From Brasenia schreberi (Eukaryota > Streptophyta > Magnoliopsida > Nymphaeales > Cabombaceae): DNA of 64,000 nt. The position numbers and the translations under genes were made by a program. Location of the stretch: the NCBI GenBank assembly GCA_036023115.1, contig JAYKKT010000037.1:2975501-3039500 (forward strand). Reading direction: 5' to 3'. Shown here in pieces: positions 1 to 10,990 of the stretch; the stretch's first letter is position 1, and the number at the start of each line of letters is the position of its first letter. A model generated the notes under the pieces. The model searched no databases and had not been told where the DNA came from. It worked only from the letters and a program-made list of their open reading frames with translations.

Positions 1-1400
1 TTTTAAGCAAAGGAACCCAAAGTAAAGATCATGGAGCCAATAGATAAAAGGTATTGCTAAAACTTGTATTCTTCACTTGAAATAAACCAAGTTATGATAT
101 ATCTTACTTTATACCTTCATTTTGCTGTAAATATAATAAACTTTTGAAACCTTTTATAATTCCTTTGACCAGCAGATGGACTATTACAATATGTAGCATC
201 TGCTAACTTAATATTTGGTGCGAGTGAGTTATCTTTTTCCTGGAAGCAAGTTTCACAATCACGTACAACAAGCGTTTGAGTTTCCTGGATCAGGAACTGA
301 GGAAGCTACAGATGCCGGGAAGCAGAAAAGGTTTGAGTTCTATCTATCAGTGAAAATGATATATTCTGCAAGATACTTTGCTTTCATGTTCATTATTTGA
401 AATTGTGGTTTTCCCGAACAATTTGAAATTCCTCAAGGAAGGAGAAGCAACCAACAAGCTTCCCTGCTATTATTGCTCATCTAGGGGATCGGTGTTGAAC
501 TGTGTTGACTTGAGATGAATTCCTTGGATTTGCAGAATTCTAAGAAAATATGTGATTGCGGCCTTGTGGCCATCGAGTGTTGTAAATTGGAGAGATTCAA
601 GTGTCTGAGCAAATGTTCTCCAAATGTATCACATACAATTGAATATTGTTCTTCTATGAGATTTGATCTGTACAGCTGCAGGTCTATTATTCTGAAAAAG
701 TCAACGTTTTTCAACCACTTTCTTTGTCCGGATGATGTGGAAAGGGAATGGATTTTTTCATGCAATTGGTTTTTTACACAATTATTGCAGGTTCATTAGA
801 TTACGAAGCACTATTGTGCTTCTAGACTTTGCATTCAACTTATAGGCTTTGTGATGAGTTTGAGTGCGAAATGAAAACTTTGTGAAGCTTATCTGATTCT
901 TGTGCACTGACCTGCTTCTTATGGAGTCGTAGCTGGGCTTTATTAAACATATAAGGATCTTAAGTTGGTGGCTTTCATATTTCAAATTTCCGATGAAATT
1001 GTGGGGATATTGAGAATTAATTTCATAATCTGTTTACTAACATCCTGGTTAGCCACTGTCCTACTTCATCTCTCACCTTTCTGAAGATGCATCTACTAGA
1101 TGACAGCGCAATCCGTTTTGTGCATTTTCACTTTCTTTCTTAAGAATTACCTGTTTCATTTACTCTCATGTGTACTGCATATTGTCCTGCCATTAAGAAT
1201 TGGATTCTCTCATGTACCTGTGAGAGACGAATTCTCATGTATATGTATGTCTTGTTAGAGGAATCGAGCTTTTCATTCTCTTTTCTTCTTGTTCTTTTTC
1301 TCATAAAATTGCAGCAAACACTGTAAACCTGCCAAAATTCTGTTTCGATGGCTTCCAGGCTGATCAGCATGAAACTTAGGACGCAGTCTTCATCAACATT
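1..1400. other. Unassigned AT-rich sequence
   Basis: I see no gene I can name. Short open frames at 215-400 and 515-799 read like random sequence; neither has a family motif. The stretch near 235-330 has somewhat coding-like composition and is followed by a GT at about 330, so a terminal exon of a gene lying to the left is possible but unsupported. Confidence 0.3.
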
Positions 1401-2000
1401 CCGTGCATAATACAGCTCAATACATGAGCTAACCGCAAGTTCAGTACACTGAGGCTTAAACCAGCCTTGAATCTAATAGGAACAATTTCGTAATCAGCAG
1501 GATGAAGAAAAATGTCATCTTATCATGTGAGACCTCTCAAGAGAGATATTACAATGGGTGTCACCCTTATTTATACAATACTGTACATAGGTACAAAAAT
1601 GTCCTGTTATTCAACTAGCTGTGACTGTGAACGCTCAATGGTTAGTCACCCTTGCCGTTGTTACTCGTGTCTGACTTGACCAATGTCCATACGAGGTTTC
1701 ACGTACTGTTTTCACAGGTCATGTCACGGTGCGTTTTCATATGTTTGGTTTTGCCTCTTACTGTGTCTGCATTATCATGCGGGTGGATTGGTTTTGCATT
1801 CGTCTTGTTTTTTTGTTCAGATCCAGATCTAGTTTTGAGGAGTATTGGATCGGATTTGGAACCTATTGTCTGAATCTAAGGTGAGCAACAGTGGATTTAA
1901 ACCTCTTGTTTGAATCGAGAAAGTTGTTATGGGGACCCGGGTGTGACAGGCCATGAAGGGATTGCTTGTAATGGCTCAGCTCTTCCTACAAACCCCTTCA
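1400..2000 (-). repeat. Possible LTR-like repeat, minus strand
   Basis: Read on the minus strand, this stretch has a TATA-like box (TATAAATAAG, around 1570-1580) followed by about 150 bases of leader-like sequence. That layout is common in plant LTR promoters. I found no partner LTR, primer-binding site or target duplication in the window, so this is a weak call; it could also be ordinary intergenic DNA. Confidence 0.2.
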
Positions 2001-2137
2001 AGGAGGAGCCAGTATTCACTCAATGGGAGCAGTAACATGGAACCATGGAATCTGCTTGAGGATTACCCCATTGATCTCTGGGAATAATTCCAATTTCTCT
2101 TCCTTTTTCAACAATGGACAGGCTGAAGCCAAATGCA

Positions 2138-2282
2138 CAACCTGGGTATTGAACTTAACAATTGTGAGCTGACCCCTAGCCCGGTGAGCTATCATTGTGC
2201 ACAACCTGGGGTATCAAACTTACGGCCTTAAACAATTGTGAGCTGAATCCCTAGCCAGGTGAGCTATCGCTCGTCGTGCAAT
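2138..2282 (-). repeat. tRNA-like SINE remnant, two half copies in tandem
   Basis: On the minus strand two similar blocks follow each other. Each has a perfect pol III A-box-like core (TAGCTCACCnGG) and further along a B-box-like stretch (GTTTGATACCC or GTTCAATACCC). They share the block AGCTCACAATTGTT. A related copy lies on the same strand at 62675-62757. The internal promoter spacing points to a tRNA-derived SINE. No poly-A tail or target duplication is clear. Confidence 0.5.
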
Positions 2283-2633
2283 TCCGATTCCTCATGGTTG
2301 GTCGAGTAATTGACGGGTGATTATGTTGCTCCCCCAAGTACAGTGGCTGATTGCCTTCCCGGGCACTAGCTAAACCTCCCTAGCACCAAAATCATCTCCC
2401 ACACATGCCCCATAGTCTTAGTTCTCTCAACTTGTTTACAGTTGTCCCTAGGTTGAATGGGACCTCCCCCATTGTGTATAGGGACTGAATTCCACCGTGT
2501 TGTCTTGGGATGATTGCACTCTGGCTGAACTACTCTTCAGGTCGTCTCTCGCAAGGAGGTTTTTGTTGTCTTGCAGAAACGTATGTCGCATTGGCCCATC
2601 ACTGGGTCATTGCTGTCCTTAACCCCCATGTGT

Positions 2634-3400
2634 CTATGGGAGAGATTCCTGCGGCTCCCGTCCAGCAAGTCCTATCATCTCTTGCAGTCCGCTGCACTTG
2701 GAGTAGTAATGGTGAAAATGTGTTGGCCTCCATGAGCACCAATATATAGTTAAATGTGCATCACCTGCACCAATCTGCCTAAATGGAGAGTCACCAGTCT
2801 TGGATGCATGGAAGAAGTCGCAACCAAGTAATAACTGAAACCCCATTAGGTAAGCCACAATGAGGTTTAAGAACCCCGTCCATTGTCAACCTATAAGCAC
2901 GGGCTATACCTACAACCGTGTGTGGCCACCTGCTACAAGTTTCAACTATCGGTCGGATGGCTCTACCTACAGGTCCAGTTCCCATGTTGTGGCTGTTGAG
3001 ACGATGGACCCGTTTGCCATGGCAGGCACTCGATGCTGACCGAATTGTGCTTCCACCAAGATCAACTGTCAAATCGGGTCCTTGTATGCCTCCATCATGT
3101 TCAACATTTGTATAGGCACCGCATGCACCATTTCCTCAGTCTCCAAAACTGGACTAAGGATTGTCTTCCTCAATCACAATCGCAACAACACTTGCCCATT
3201 CTGGGCAGTCATGTTTCCAATGGGGGGTCGTTGCAGACATAGCATGGCCCTGACCCCCGTTGCTTCTATGACCGACCTCTTGTTGTCGTCTATGTACCCA
3301 GTTGTTGAGTGTCGAGAAGATCGTGTCATGGCCTGGTCCCACAACTACCAGCATGTCCACTATGATTGGATGATCCACCATGGTCCCGTCCTCCTTTATG
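2634..3400 (-). pseudogene. Ty3/Gypsy gag zinc knuckle and aspartic protease, decayed
   Basis: The minus-strand frame at 3381-3154 reads PHWKHDCPEW, and a neighbouring frame gives CYVCNDP just before it. Together they resemble the C-x2-C-x4-H-x4-C knuckle of plant Gypsy gag proteins (for example CFICNGPHRARDCP). Downstream, the frame at 2858-2634 reads MGFQLLLGCDFFHASK, which resembles the protease C-terminal motif seen as DDFxVVLGMDFL in chromoviruses. The two parts are in different frames, so the coding region is broken. The usual D-T/S-G active site is not visible in one clean frame. Confidence 0.5.
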
Positions 3401-5440
3401 CCGTTGTTCCTGGATGGAACGTCTCCGTTTTACCCCTTATTCTCATGTAGCTCTACCGACCTTTCGGTCACCATCATGGCCTCGTACATGTCAATTGGAT
3501 TGTGGTGCCTATCTCAGCTTGAGCCCATGTCTGGATCTTGTGCACAAAGAAGAAGAGCTAATCTTTTGAACTCATATCATCGATCTAAAGGAGGGCGGAA
3601 GAAACCTTTGTACGTATTCCCACAAGCTCCTAGTGCGTTTTGCCATCAAGACCGTCTCTTGAGCTTTCCAATCCTTATAAGACGGCAAAACATGAGGTCA
3701 AATATCTTCTTTAAGCCAGTCCCAGGCAGTGATCATTTTGTTTCACCTAGTTTTGTATCACCGTCTAGGTACAACATGGCTTGGAGTAACTGATCTTTCT
3801 CCAGCATGTGAGTTGCTTTGAAAGGTCTCCACATTATAGATCTGATTCTCCATCTCTATGAAATCTCAAATACAAAGAACTCGTCTGGTTTGGGCACTTT
3901 AAGTTGTCGGTGTGCTGGTGTTGCACCACCAGTATCTGTCGGGTTCAACAAAATCTGTAGGACATTGATAGACATCACTACCTACAGTAATAGTATAGGA
4001 ACATTGGTCGATGTATGGCTGGCTCAGGCTTCATTCAAATCCACTTGCAGTTGTTGTATCTGCTTCTCAAGCATGGCTTCCTTGCTCAACAATAGTCATG
4101 GATGCAGGGACTTGTTCTCATATTGAAGATTGTGACCTAGTGTTAATCATTATGCATGTGATACTATTGTTAGACGAATAATGTTAATCTTGGCAGAACA
4201 TTATCATTTATGTGTGTCGTTAGCGATGGATGTAAGGCACTCGGTGAGTGCATGAACCTGGTCTGTAGGGCACCTCTCTATCATTATGGTCTTCAATAAG
4301 AGAGGTCCAAGCACGATCCCACAACAGTTTTTCTTACTAATTCACCTCCCATGAACAACCTACACACGACCACCAAATGTCACAGGGCATACGTGAACAA
4401 ATCTGTATTAAAGTGACATACCGTGTAACGAATAAATCTAAAAAGTATGACACTAATAAAGTAAAATAAAATAGGATCAAATGAAATTCCTTTTGACAGA
4501 TCCAAATCCCTAAAATCTCTCCAAATGGACCTATCAAATTAAAAGTGAGTCCCACACAACCAAATGTGGCCCTTAGACGCAACAATTGTGAGCTAATGCA
4601 TCACCAAGTGAACTTGAACAAGAACCCGAAGTGAAACCACCTGACACACTGCCACTTGGGCCACTAAATGTAGCCATCACCACCACCAAATGTTGAGCCA
4701 ATACCACCAAAGGCTGCTATAGGTATGCACGAAACTAGGCTCTTGTTTCGTCCAAAAAGCCCACTTCAATGCCAACAATTATGATGGAGTTCTACATTGC
4801 TACCACCGTGTCTCAACTCGCAAACCGCCCTGATTCCGCCTGTTTTCTGCAAGGTAAGGCCATGGATGATCCTATCCACATTTGTGGTCTTCCACCAGCA
4901 AAGGGGAGCCAAAATATGACCATTTTCGGTTGAAATTCTGTAGAAAATGACCAGGTAGCGCAAAAATGCAAATCAAGCTGAGAAAACAGCCAACAACTAT
5001 ATTTATTTTCAGCGAAAAAAATGCCCAAATTTTGTGGGATTTCTGCTGCAAATCAAAGGTATAATCCTCTGCAAAATCAATTCTTTTCATCAACAAAACA
5101 TTCCATGCAAAAGCAGCAACCAATCACTGAAGAAATGGACCAAATCAGAATCTATTATTCTCCCAAACCACATCACTACGGCCTAATTCTGGTCCAGTCC
5201 TGATTTTGCCACAAACGATGGCTCTCCACTATAATCCGCAGGTGGTCCTACCTTCCCACAGACCTAGAAACATCCACAGACCACCCACAATGATTGGATC
5301 TCCTTAGTGATGCTGGAATCGCTCGAAACAACTCTATCTCTCAACCAGTAAACTTGAAATTATGTTGGCTGCTCCTCGGTTGCCTTCCATCGGTTTTCAC
5401 AACCAAGAACCACCTCAAAGGCCATCAATCGTGGCCTTTA

Positions 5441-5455
5441 GGCTCTAATACTACC
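5441..5455 (-). other. Primer-binding site, initiator tRNA-Met type
   Basis: The minus strand reads GGTAGTATTAGAGCC, a degenerate form of TGGTATCAGAGC, the standard plant tRNA-iMet primer-binding site. It marks the inner edge of the LTR-like region to its right and fixes the orientation of the Gypsy remnant. Confidence 0.55.
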
Positions 5456-5456
5456 T

Positions 5457-6360
5457 TTATCACCATACGAGTTTGGGTGATTGGTGTTAGCATCTCACGC
5501 TAACCAATACTTCAAATTACTAACGAACGAATACTATACAAAGATAGGATTTTCAATAGTAAGTGGAAGCATAAACTCACGTATTTCATTAAGCATGAAT
5601 TTAATGAACACAAGAGATATCAAACCTCAAAGTTCTTTTATTGATCTATCGTTGACCAAATATAAGTCTTGAAGAGGAGTCCACGCAATACAATAATGAC
5701 ACTACTCGACAGCCTAATCCACTTGGTATCTAACTCTACCCTCAAAGGCATAGAGGAGAAAGACAACTAGTAGGAGTCCTTACTTTCTCTTTTCTTTCTA
5801 AACCTCTCTCTCAAGCACTCTCAATGCACAAGGGCCCAACCCCTATGATATAGCTGCTTGATTCCCTTTTATAGACGAGAGAGGAGTCCATGCCATAACA
5901 CAATAAAATCACTTGGTGACCTAATCCACTTGGTATCTTGATGTACCACCCTCAAGGCATAAACAAGAAAGAGAACCAATAAAGGAGTTTCAGACTCTCT
6001 CCTCTACAAACCTCTCTTTCCCAAGGATTCGCAATGCACAAGAGCCTAACCCCTAACCTAGAACTACCTGGTTCCCTTTTATAGACCAAGGGACCGATTA
6101 CATGGATCCTCATGTAGGATGAGATATGAATCATGCTCCTATACTATACTCATCCTATATTAGAATCAAGATTAACACATACAAACAAACTCAACAACCT
6201 TCGATAGCCCAAATTTTGTTAACACGTCGGGTGCACCCTCTCTTGCAAAAAAACTCCTTGGAGCCTATTAGAAAACCTCTAGAGGTTGAACCCAATTTGC
6301 CTTCATACACCTCTTGGGCAGCAACAGTACCATGTGGGTCAGACTCATCATTTTAAGAAC
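5457..6360 (-). repeat. LTR-like region of the Gypsy remnant
   Basis: This lies just upstream (minus strand) of the primer-binding site and would be the 5' LTR. The outer boundary is not visible and no second copy is present, so the right end is approximate. It contains the tandem duplication at 5673-6090. Confidence 0.35.
5673..6090. repeat. Imperfect tandem duplication, unit about 209 bp
   Basis: Units 5673-5880 and 5881-6090 share the blocks GAGGAGTCCA, CCTAATCCACTTGGTATCT, AATGCACAAG, CCTAACCCCTA or CCCAACCCCTA, and CCCTTTTATAGAC in the same order, with many substitutions between them. This looks like an old tandem duplication inside the LTR-like region. Confidence 0.75.
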
Positions 6361-7190
6361 TACAGTACCAAATCCACAACGCAAGTCAAATGATAGGCCC
6401 ATGGAACTATAGCTTGATGAGCCTATTTCAACTTAAAATATGTGGCCTATGTCAAAGGGTGGGCCGACAAAGTTGGTACTTAACTTCTGCCTTCTCGTTG
6501 ACCTTCAATCGATGGTGAGAGTGAGGAAGCAGATCACTAGAGAAGTTCTATTGCCCCATTGTCAACATCGATTGCCTCTGGTCCCTTATCTCATCAAAGG
6601 TTCAAGAGAAGGTGTTGTTGGAGAATGCCTCACTAAAAGAAAAGCTTGCCTCCATCTTAGCCTATCATCCTCAAGGCAAAGCTCGTCTTGAAATTAGTTG
6701 GGAACAAGATTAAGGATGTCGTGTTTCTGTTGTCCTCAATTGCGTGAGGCTAAGTCATTTCATTTCTCTTTTTCTACGATACTCATTTAGTATGAAAGAT
6801 TGTTATTCGGGGGTTTTCTTTTGCTTCTCTTTTGCATTAATGAGTTTATTGCATATTTTGAATGCTTTACTAAATATGGAGATTGGGAATCATTTTGGTG
6901 ACTCATTATGTATCCTCTAAATGGAAGGTTTTCTTTATGTTCTTGATTGGTTATGCACTTTGGGTTTCACTGATTCTTTATTGAAAATGTGTGTTCACTT
7001 ATTTTCTGAAAAATTTTGGGATCTTATTTAAATGGATGATCTTATAGTGAATGTGATCAATGGGAGTATGGGTTATGGGGAGCATTGTAATATTCTTGGT
7101 TGGGTGATGACTTCGATATTGGTGAGTTGGTACAATATTCTTGAGAGGAAATAGTATTTAGCTAGGTAGTCATGTTTAGGATTTTCTTAG
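6361..7190. other. Unassigned sequence
   Basis: No gene, known repeat or RNA could be recognised. The open frame at 6440-6691 has no family motif. Confidence 0.3.
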
Positions 7191-7463
7191 TGTTAAAAAA
7201 TATGAATTTATTTGTTGTTTTTAGTGTTAGGTTTGTAATTTTTTATGTTTGGGTATTATTGTAATTGCCTGTAGTACTAAGGGTATTTTGATCATTTTAT
7301 ATTTAACAACCCATTATATAAGAGCTTGAGTACTAAGGGTATTTTGATCATTTTATATTCAACAACCCATTATATAAGAGCTTGATGTTTTGTATTAGGG
7401 TTAAGAGTCTAAGATTAAGAAAGAGAGAGAGAGGGGGGTAGCCTCCATTAGAGGGGTTGTTCA
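7191..7463 (+). repeat. E2 5' LTR, left part
   Basis: It begins TGTTAAAAAATATGAATTTA and matches the start of the 3' LTR at 17374 (TGTTGAAGAATATGAATTTA). It carries an extra internal tandem copy of about 62 bases (two units beginning GAGTACTAAGGGTATTTTG or TAGTACTAAGGG, about 7272-7384). It is cut at 7463 by the insertion of E1. Confidence 0.75.
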
Positions 7464-7781
7464 TGTTGAAGAATATGAGTTTAGACTCAGTTTTAGTAAA
7501 TTTGATGTTTTAGGTATTATTGTAATTGTCTGAAGTCATAAGGGCATTTTGGTAATTTTTTGTACTAAGGGTATTTTGGTTATTTTATATTTTATAACTC
7601 CTTATATAAGGGCTGATAGGTTGTATTAGGGTTAAGAGTCTGAGATTAAAAAAGAGAGAGATAGAGGGGCGGTCTCCATTGGAGGTCCGCCCCCTCCTTT
7701 AAATCTCCATTGTTTACTCTTTATCTTTTATTAATATTGTTCATATTTGATTATCCGCTGCATCTACCACAAATTCCAACA
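7464..7781 (+). repeat. E1 5' LTR
   Basis: It is 318 bp, begins TGTTGAAG and ends CCAACA (TG..CA termini). A TATA box (TTATATAAG) lies near 7602-7610, so it could still drive transcription. A purine-rich GAGAGAGATAGAGGGG stretch follows. Confidence 0.9.
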
Positions 7782-7793
7782 TGATATCAGAGC
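7782..7793 (+). other. E1 primer-binding site
   Basis: TGATATCAGAGC directly abuts the 5' LTR and differs by one base from the tRNA-iMet consensus TGGTATCAGAGC used by most plant Ty1/copia elements. Confidence 0.85.
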
Positions 7794-8269
7794 TTATTTT
7801 GAGCATTAGGAGCAGTAGAAGGTGGCGGCAGATTTGAGAGAATGTGTGGAAGTATGGTGATTGTTACATTTTAAAAGTTGGAAGTTTGCTTTGGAATCAG
7901 ATACTCTGAGAATCGATTAGGAGGAAGATTTGATTGTAAAAGTGTGTCATTGCTGTTGTGCTTAAGTATTGCATCAAGAGATCATAAGATCAAGTCATCA
8001 TCAGGATCTTTGCAGTGTCCTCAAGCCATGGGCGATCTCCATTTGCTATGTGATGCTGCTACTATGTCTACTTATATTGACGATGAACAATCACGAAATC
8101 TTTCTGGAGATATACCATACTGATGGTTTAGCATGGCAAGGCACTCCACCATTAACTTATAAAGCAATTCAGATCAAGAGGTGAACGTGCAAATCAGGAG
8201 ATTATAATCCAACTGACCGTTGTAAATGAGACTAGTTGCTCTATTCAGGCAATTATTATCAAAAAAGTT

Positions 8270-8515
8270 TCAATGATTCCACGCAGTGAGGATGCTGTCT
8301 AAGTGACTTAGAATGTTGCGAACTTCTTTGTCAGCAAGGCTCGAAAGTCCTTGAATAGGCCGCCTCCGAGAAAGGTTTGGGACAATCTCATTTACAACTA
8401 CAACCCCACATTCTGCGGGAAGGTAGGCAAGGGGTTTGACGAGGTTTACATCTTCTCTGCCTAAAAGGCTGAATGATCTTTGTAGATGATGATCTGCAAA
8501 TCTGTTGATCGACAA
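8270..8515 (-). other. Antisense open frame inside E1, function unknown
   Basis: An 81-codon minus-strand frame has protein-like composition (for example LAYLPAECGVVVVNEIVPN, then RRPIQGLSSLADKEVRNIL). I do not recognise the family. It may be a further captured gene fragment in antisense, or chance. It has no start context or regulatory signal. Confidence 0.25.
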
Positions 8516-8963
8516 TGTTGATGAACTTATGATTGAGACTGCTCTATGGGAACTATCATGAAAAGCTCATGGATGCCATCAGGAAGAAGAAGAAGATGAT
8601 GAAAAAGGAAGGTGTTGGCTGCCAAAAGCAATAATGATGGTGACCCATTCTTTCCACATTTTTTTAAGGGAGGTTACACAAAATCCTGAAAGAAGAAGAT
8701 TTGAATCTTTTTAGAAAAAGGAAAAGGTAAGTTTATTTCTTTTTGAATTTCAAATGCTGGAAATGACAGTTACAGATTATATTTCCTGATTTTGTGGAAA
8801 GTAAACCAGAAAGATAGTTATGGAAACTTAATTTCCTGATTTGGTGGAAAGGATAAGATAAAAAGAGAAGGATTATCCCACGTTTTTTAGGAAAGAAAAT
8901 GGTAACTGAAGTCCATCATCTACATAAAGAAAGTTACTGCAGAGAAAGAAAGGTGGTGGACTC

Positions 8964-9170
8964 ATGGTGCCGACTTTTGACAAGGAAAGCCGATCATGGA
9001 CTTTGGTATTTAAGTATTGGGAGAGCAATAAGGGATATGTTCTTAATGATAAGGACTGGTTTCGTATAGTGAAAGCGAATGGGTTCACCAAAGAGCAAAT
9101 CGTGGAGGTGCAGAGTTTCAGAGAATCGTCAACGAATAGGTTGTGCTTCTTAATTGGCAGAGTTGTCTGA
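8964..9170 (+). pseudogene. B3 DNA-binding domain fragment carried in E1
   Basis: The 68-codon frame reads SWTLVFKYWESNKGYVLND, then DWFRIVKANGF and LCFLIG. The family pattern of plant B3 domains is W-x-L/M-x-F-x-YW-x-S-x-x-YVL-x-x-GW-x-x-FVK, followed by a hydrophobic final strand. The match covers the central and C-terminal half of the domain; the N-terminal strands are missing. B3 proteins are plant transcription factors that contact DNA in the nucleus. The typical GD before the last strands is replaced here by a KEQIVEV stretch. The fragment begins almost exactly where E1 stops matching E2, so it is part of the element's cargo. It is too short to be functional alone. Call by motif, not alignment. 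Confidence 0.6.
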
Positions 9171-9589
9171 GGCCAAAAACCGATAAATGAACAAGGAGAT
9201 CCACATTTGGAGAATTGTTAAAGTTTTTTGTTATTATGTGTGCGTTGAGTTTTCTTGTTGATCAAACAGCCAACAAACAATCTTGCAACTTAGTTTCAAA
9301 AGATGGTCAGTTACCTAGTGGGCCCCACCTTCCCACAGTTTGGAAAGTCCTATTGAAGCAGAGCATCGTGGTAAACCTGGGCCAGATGTTTATTTCTCTA
9401 CTGAGTCAACCATACAGATCTTTTCATAAAAACAAGAGAATTTGGAGGAAGCAAATGGCCATGGATTTTTGAGCTTTGGGATCAGCACCACTACTTCATC
9501 TGTAAAGCACATAGTTAAAGCAAAAAGAACTATGGAAGTCCTTGTTAAAGTTGAGGATGATGCTGATCAAAATGCCAACCTAAATGTAG

Positions 9590-10534
9590 CATTCGTTGTG
9601 CCTTCTTTGGAGCCTCAACTATGATTGCGCCAATCTCATTGTCAATGTTTCTGTTGACTATGATGGACCTGTAGCTCATAAAAAAGATGCTATAAACTCA
9701 CCAGGTTCTACACAGCCTGTTAATAAAAAAATGAAGTCGTACCAAAAGAGGTTCTATTGCACTTGTGGCCGTGCATATCCTGATCCAGATGCTAAGGACT
9801 AGGTGGAGATGATTCAATGCTGCATCTGTGAGGATTGGTTCCATGAAAACCAACTTGGTCTTGGACCTTATGAAGAGATTCCTAGGGATGATAAGAGACC
9901 CGGTAGTAGGGATGTTGCAATTGAAAATGGATCTTCATCTTCTGTCATGCTTGAAAAAGATATTGCTACTCCTGAAAATCCAAATTTAGGTTGTATTACA
10001 AATGATTTTGATGTTGTTCCTAGATCGAGTGAGAATGATACACAAGCCGGTTCAGGGGAAATTACTGTAGCAGACCAAGAAATTAAGTTGCAAGACCCTC
10101 CTAACAATCTGGTTTGCATCCTTGGTCTTGACCTACCTAAGACATTACTTGTTTTAGAGAAGAAACCGATGTTTCTTTCAAAGGCTTGGAGAGATTGTCT
10201 GTGCAGGTGCAGTACTTGCAAGGAATTTTATACTAAGAAAGGTATTATCTTTATGGTTGACAAGGAGGACTCAATGGAAGAATATGAGAAGGTGGTAAAG
10301 CAAAAGAGGGCAGAGAATTTGCAGCAGAAAGAGGGTGTGGAACTTGATTTTCTTAACAAACTTAATCATGTTCAGAAGATAGATATTCTTAATGGCATTG
10401 CGAACATGAAAAATGAATGTCACTCATTTAAGAGTCCTTATCTTCCTTGCTTTCATCAGAATTTGCAAGGCTCAAAGGAGTGTGAAGTCATCGATACAGC
10501 CAGGCAAGAACTAGTTGATATGACGATAGAATAG
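9590..10534 (+). pseudogene. UBR7: UBR7-like PHD-finger E3 ligase fragment carried in E1
   Basis: UBR7 proteins carry an N-terminal UBR box, a PHD finger and a conserved C-terminal block; the human protein ubiquitinates histone H2B. The reading here starts in weakly recognisable sequence near 9590. It then gives SYQKRFYCTCGRAYPDPDAK, an in-frame TAG at 9800-9802, and VEMIQCCICEDWFHENQLGL, the first half of the PHD finger. The second half, with the last zinc-binding cysteine pair, is missing. A divergent linker follows, then FLSKAWRDCLCRCSTCKEFY and FLNKLNHVQKIDILNGIA, closely matching the family C-terminal block. The frame ends at a TAG at 10532. The UBR box is absent. No introns interrupt the approximately 800 bases that align, which suggests capture through RNA. 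After the single stop, 243 codons remain open, so decay is recent or constrained. Confidence 0.85.
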
Positions 10535-10734
10535 TGAAATATAGTAACATATGATGTGCGCATCAGTTGATGCTATGAGTTTTCTGGAGAGAGATGTTCA
10601 GAAAACAGTATGAAAAAGCAAGGAAGATAAGGCAATCGTGTAGGGGCGTTAATGCCCAATATGCCAATTCTTGAAAGTTTACAGAAAATAGATAAATGCT
10701 GAAGATTGTAGTCATGAGGACTGCCAAAATGGTT

Positions 10735-10990
10735 TTATTTGCAGTCATTGAAGTTGCAAAAATTTGCAGCTATGAAAGTTGTTGAAAGAAAAGACTGCCA
10801 TGAAGGCCGATAAAAGTGTGTTGCAACCATGAAGGCTGATGAAAGTTAATTTGCAGCAATGAAAACTGCTGAAGAAAATAGTGCAGCCATGCAATTGTGA
10901 TGAATAGCTAAGAAGGCTAAGTTGAAGAAGATTACAACAATAAAGGTTACTGAAACATGTTGCAGCAAAGAAGATTGCTTGGAAAATAGA
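10735..10990 (+). repeat. Degenerate short repeats in E1 3' internal region
   Basis: A motif of the form TGCAGCCATGAAGGCTGATGAAAG recurs about six times with a spacing of roughly 30-45 bases and much variation. A decayed version of the same array lies in E2 at about 16530-16640. The array is therefore an old property of the family and may be part of its packaging or RNA structure, but no role is shown. Confidence 0.55.

Larger units (their letters stand above)
2300..5456 (-). mobile_element. Ty3/Gypsy retrotransposon remnant (gag-protease, no RT)
   Basis: Read on the minus strand, the order is primer-binding site (5455-5441), a long decayed gag-like region, a CCHC-type zinc-knuckle stretch (about 3300-3200), then a protease-like stretch (about 2860-2750). 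I see no reverse transcriptase, RNase H or integrase, so the element is truncated or is a large non-autonomous derivative. Stops and frame changes are frequent. Assignment to Gypsy rests on the wording of the gag and protease motifs from family knowledge; no alignment was run. Confidence 0.5.

Noticed and set aside
2138..2282. A functional tRNA gene
   Set aside because: A- and B-box-like words are present, but the arms do not pair into a full cloverleaf and the unit is partly duplicated, so a SINE relic fits better.
9868..10221. Antisense frame of 117 codons
   Set aside because: Shadow of the UBR7-like reading on the plus strand, which carries recognisable motifs.
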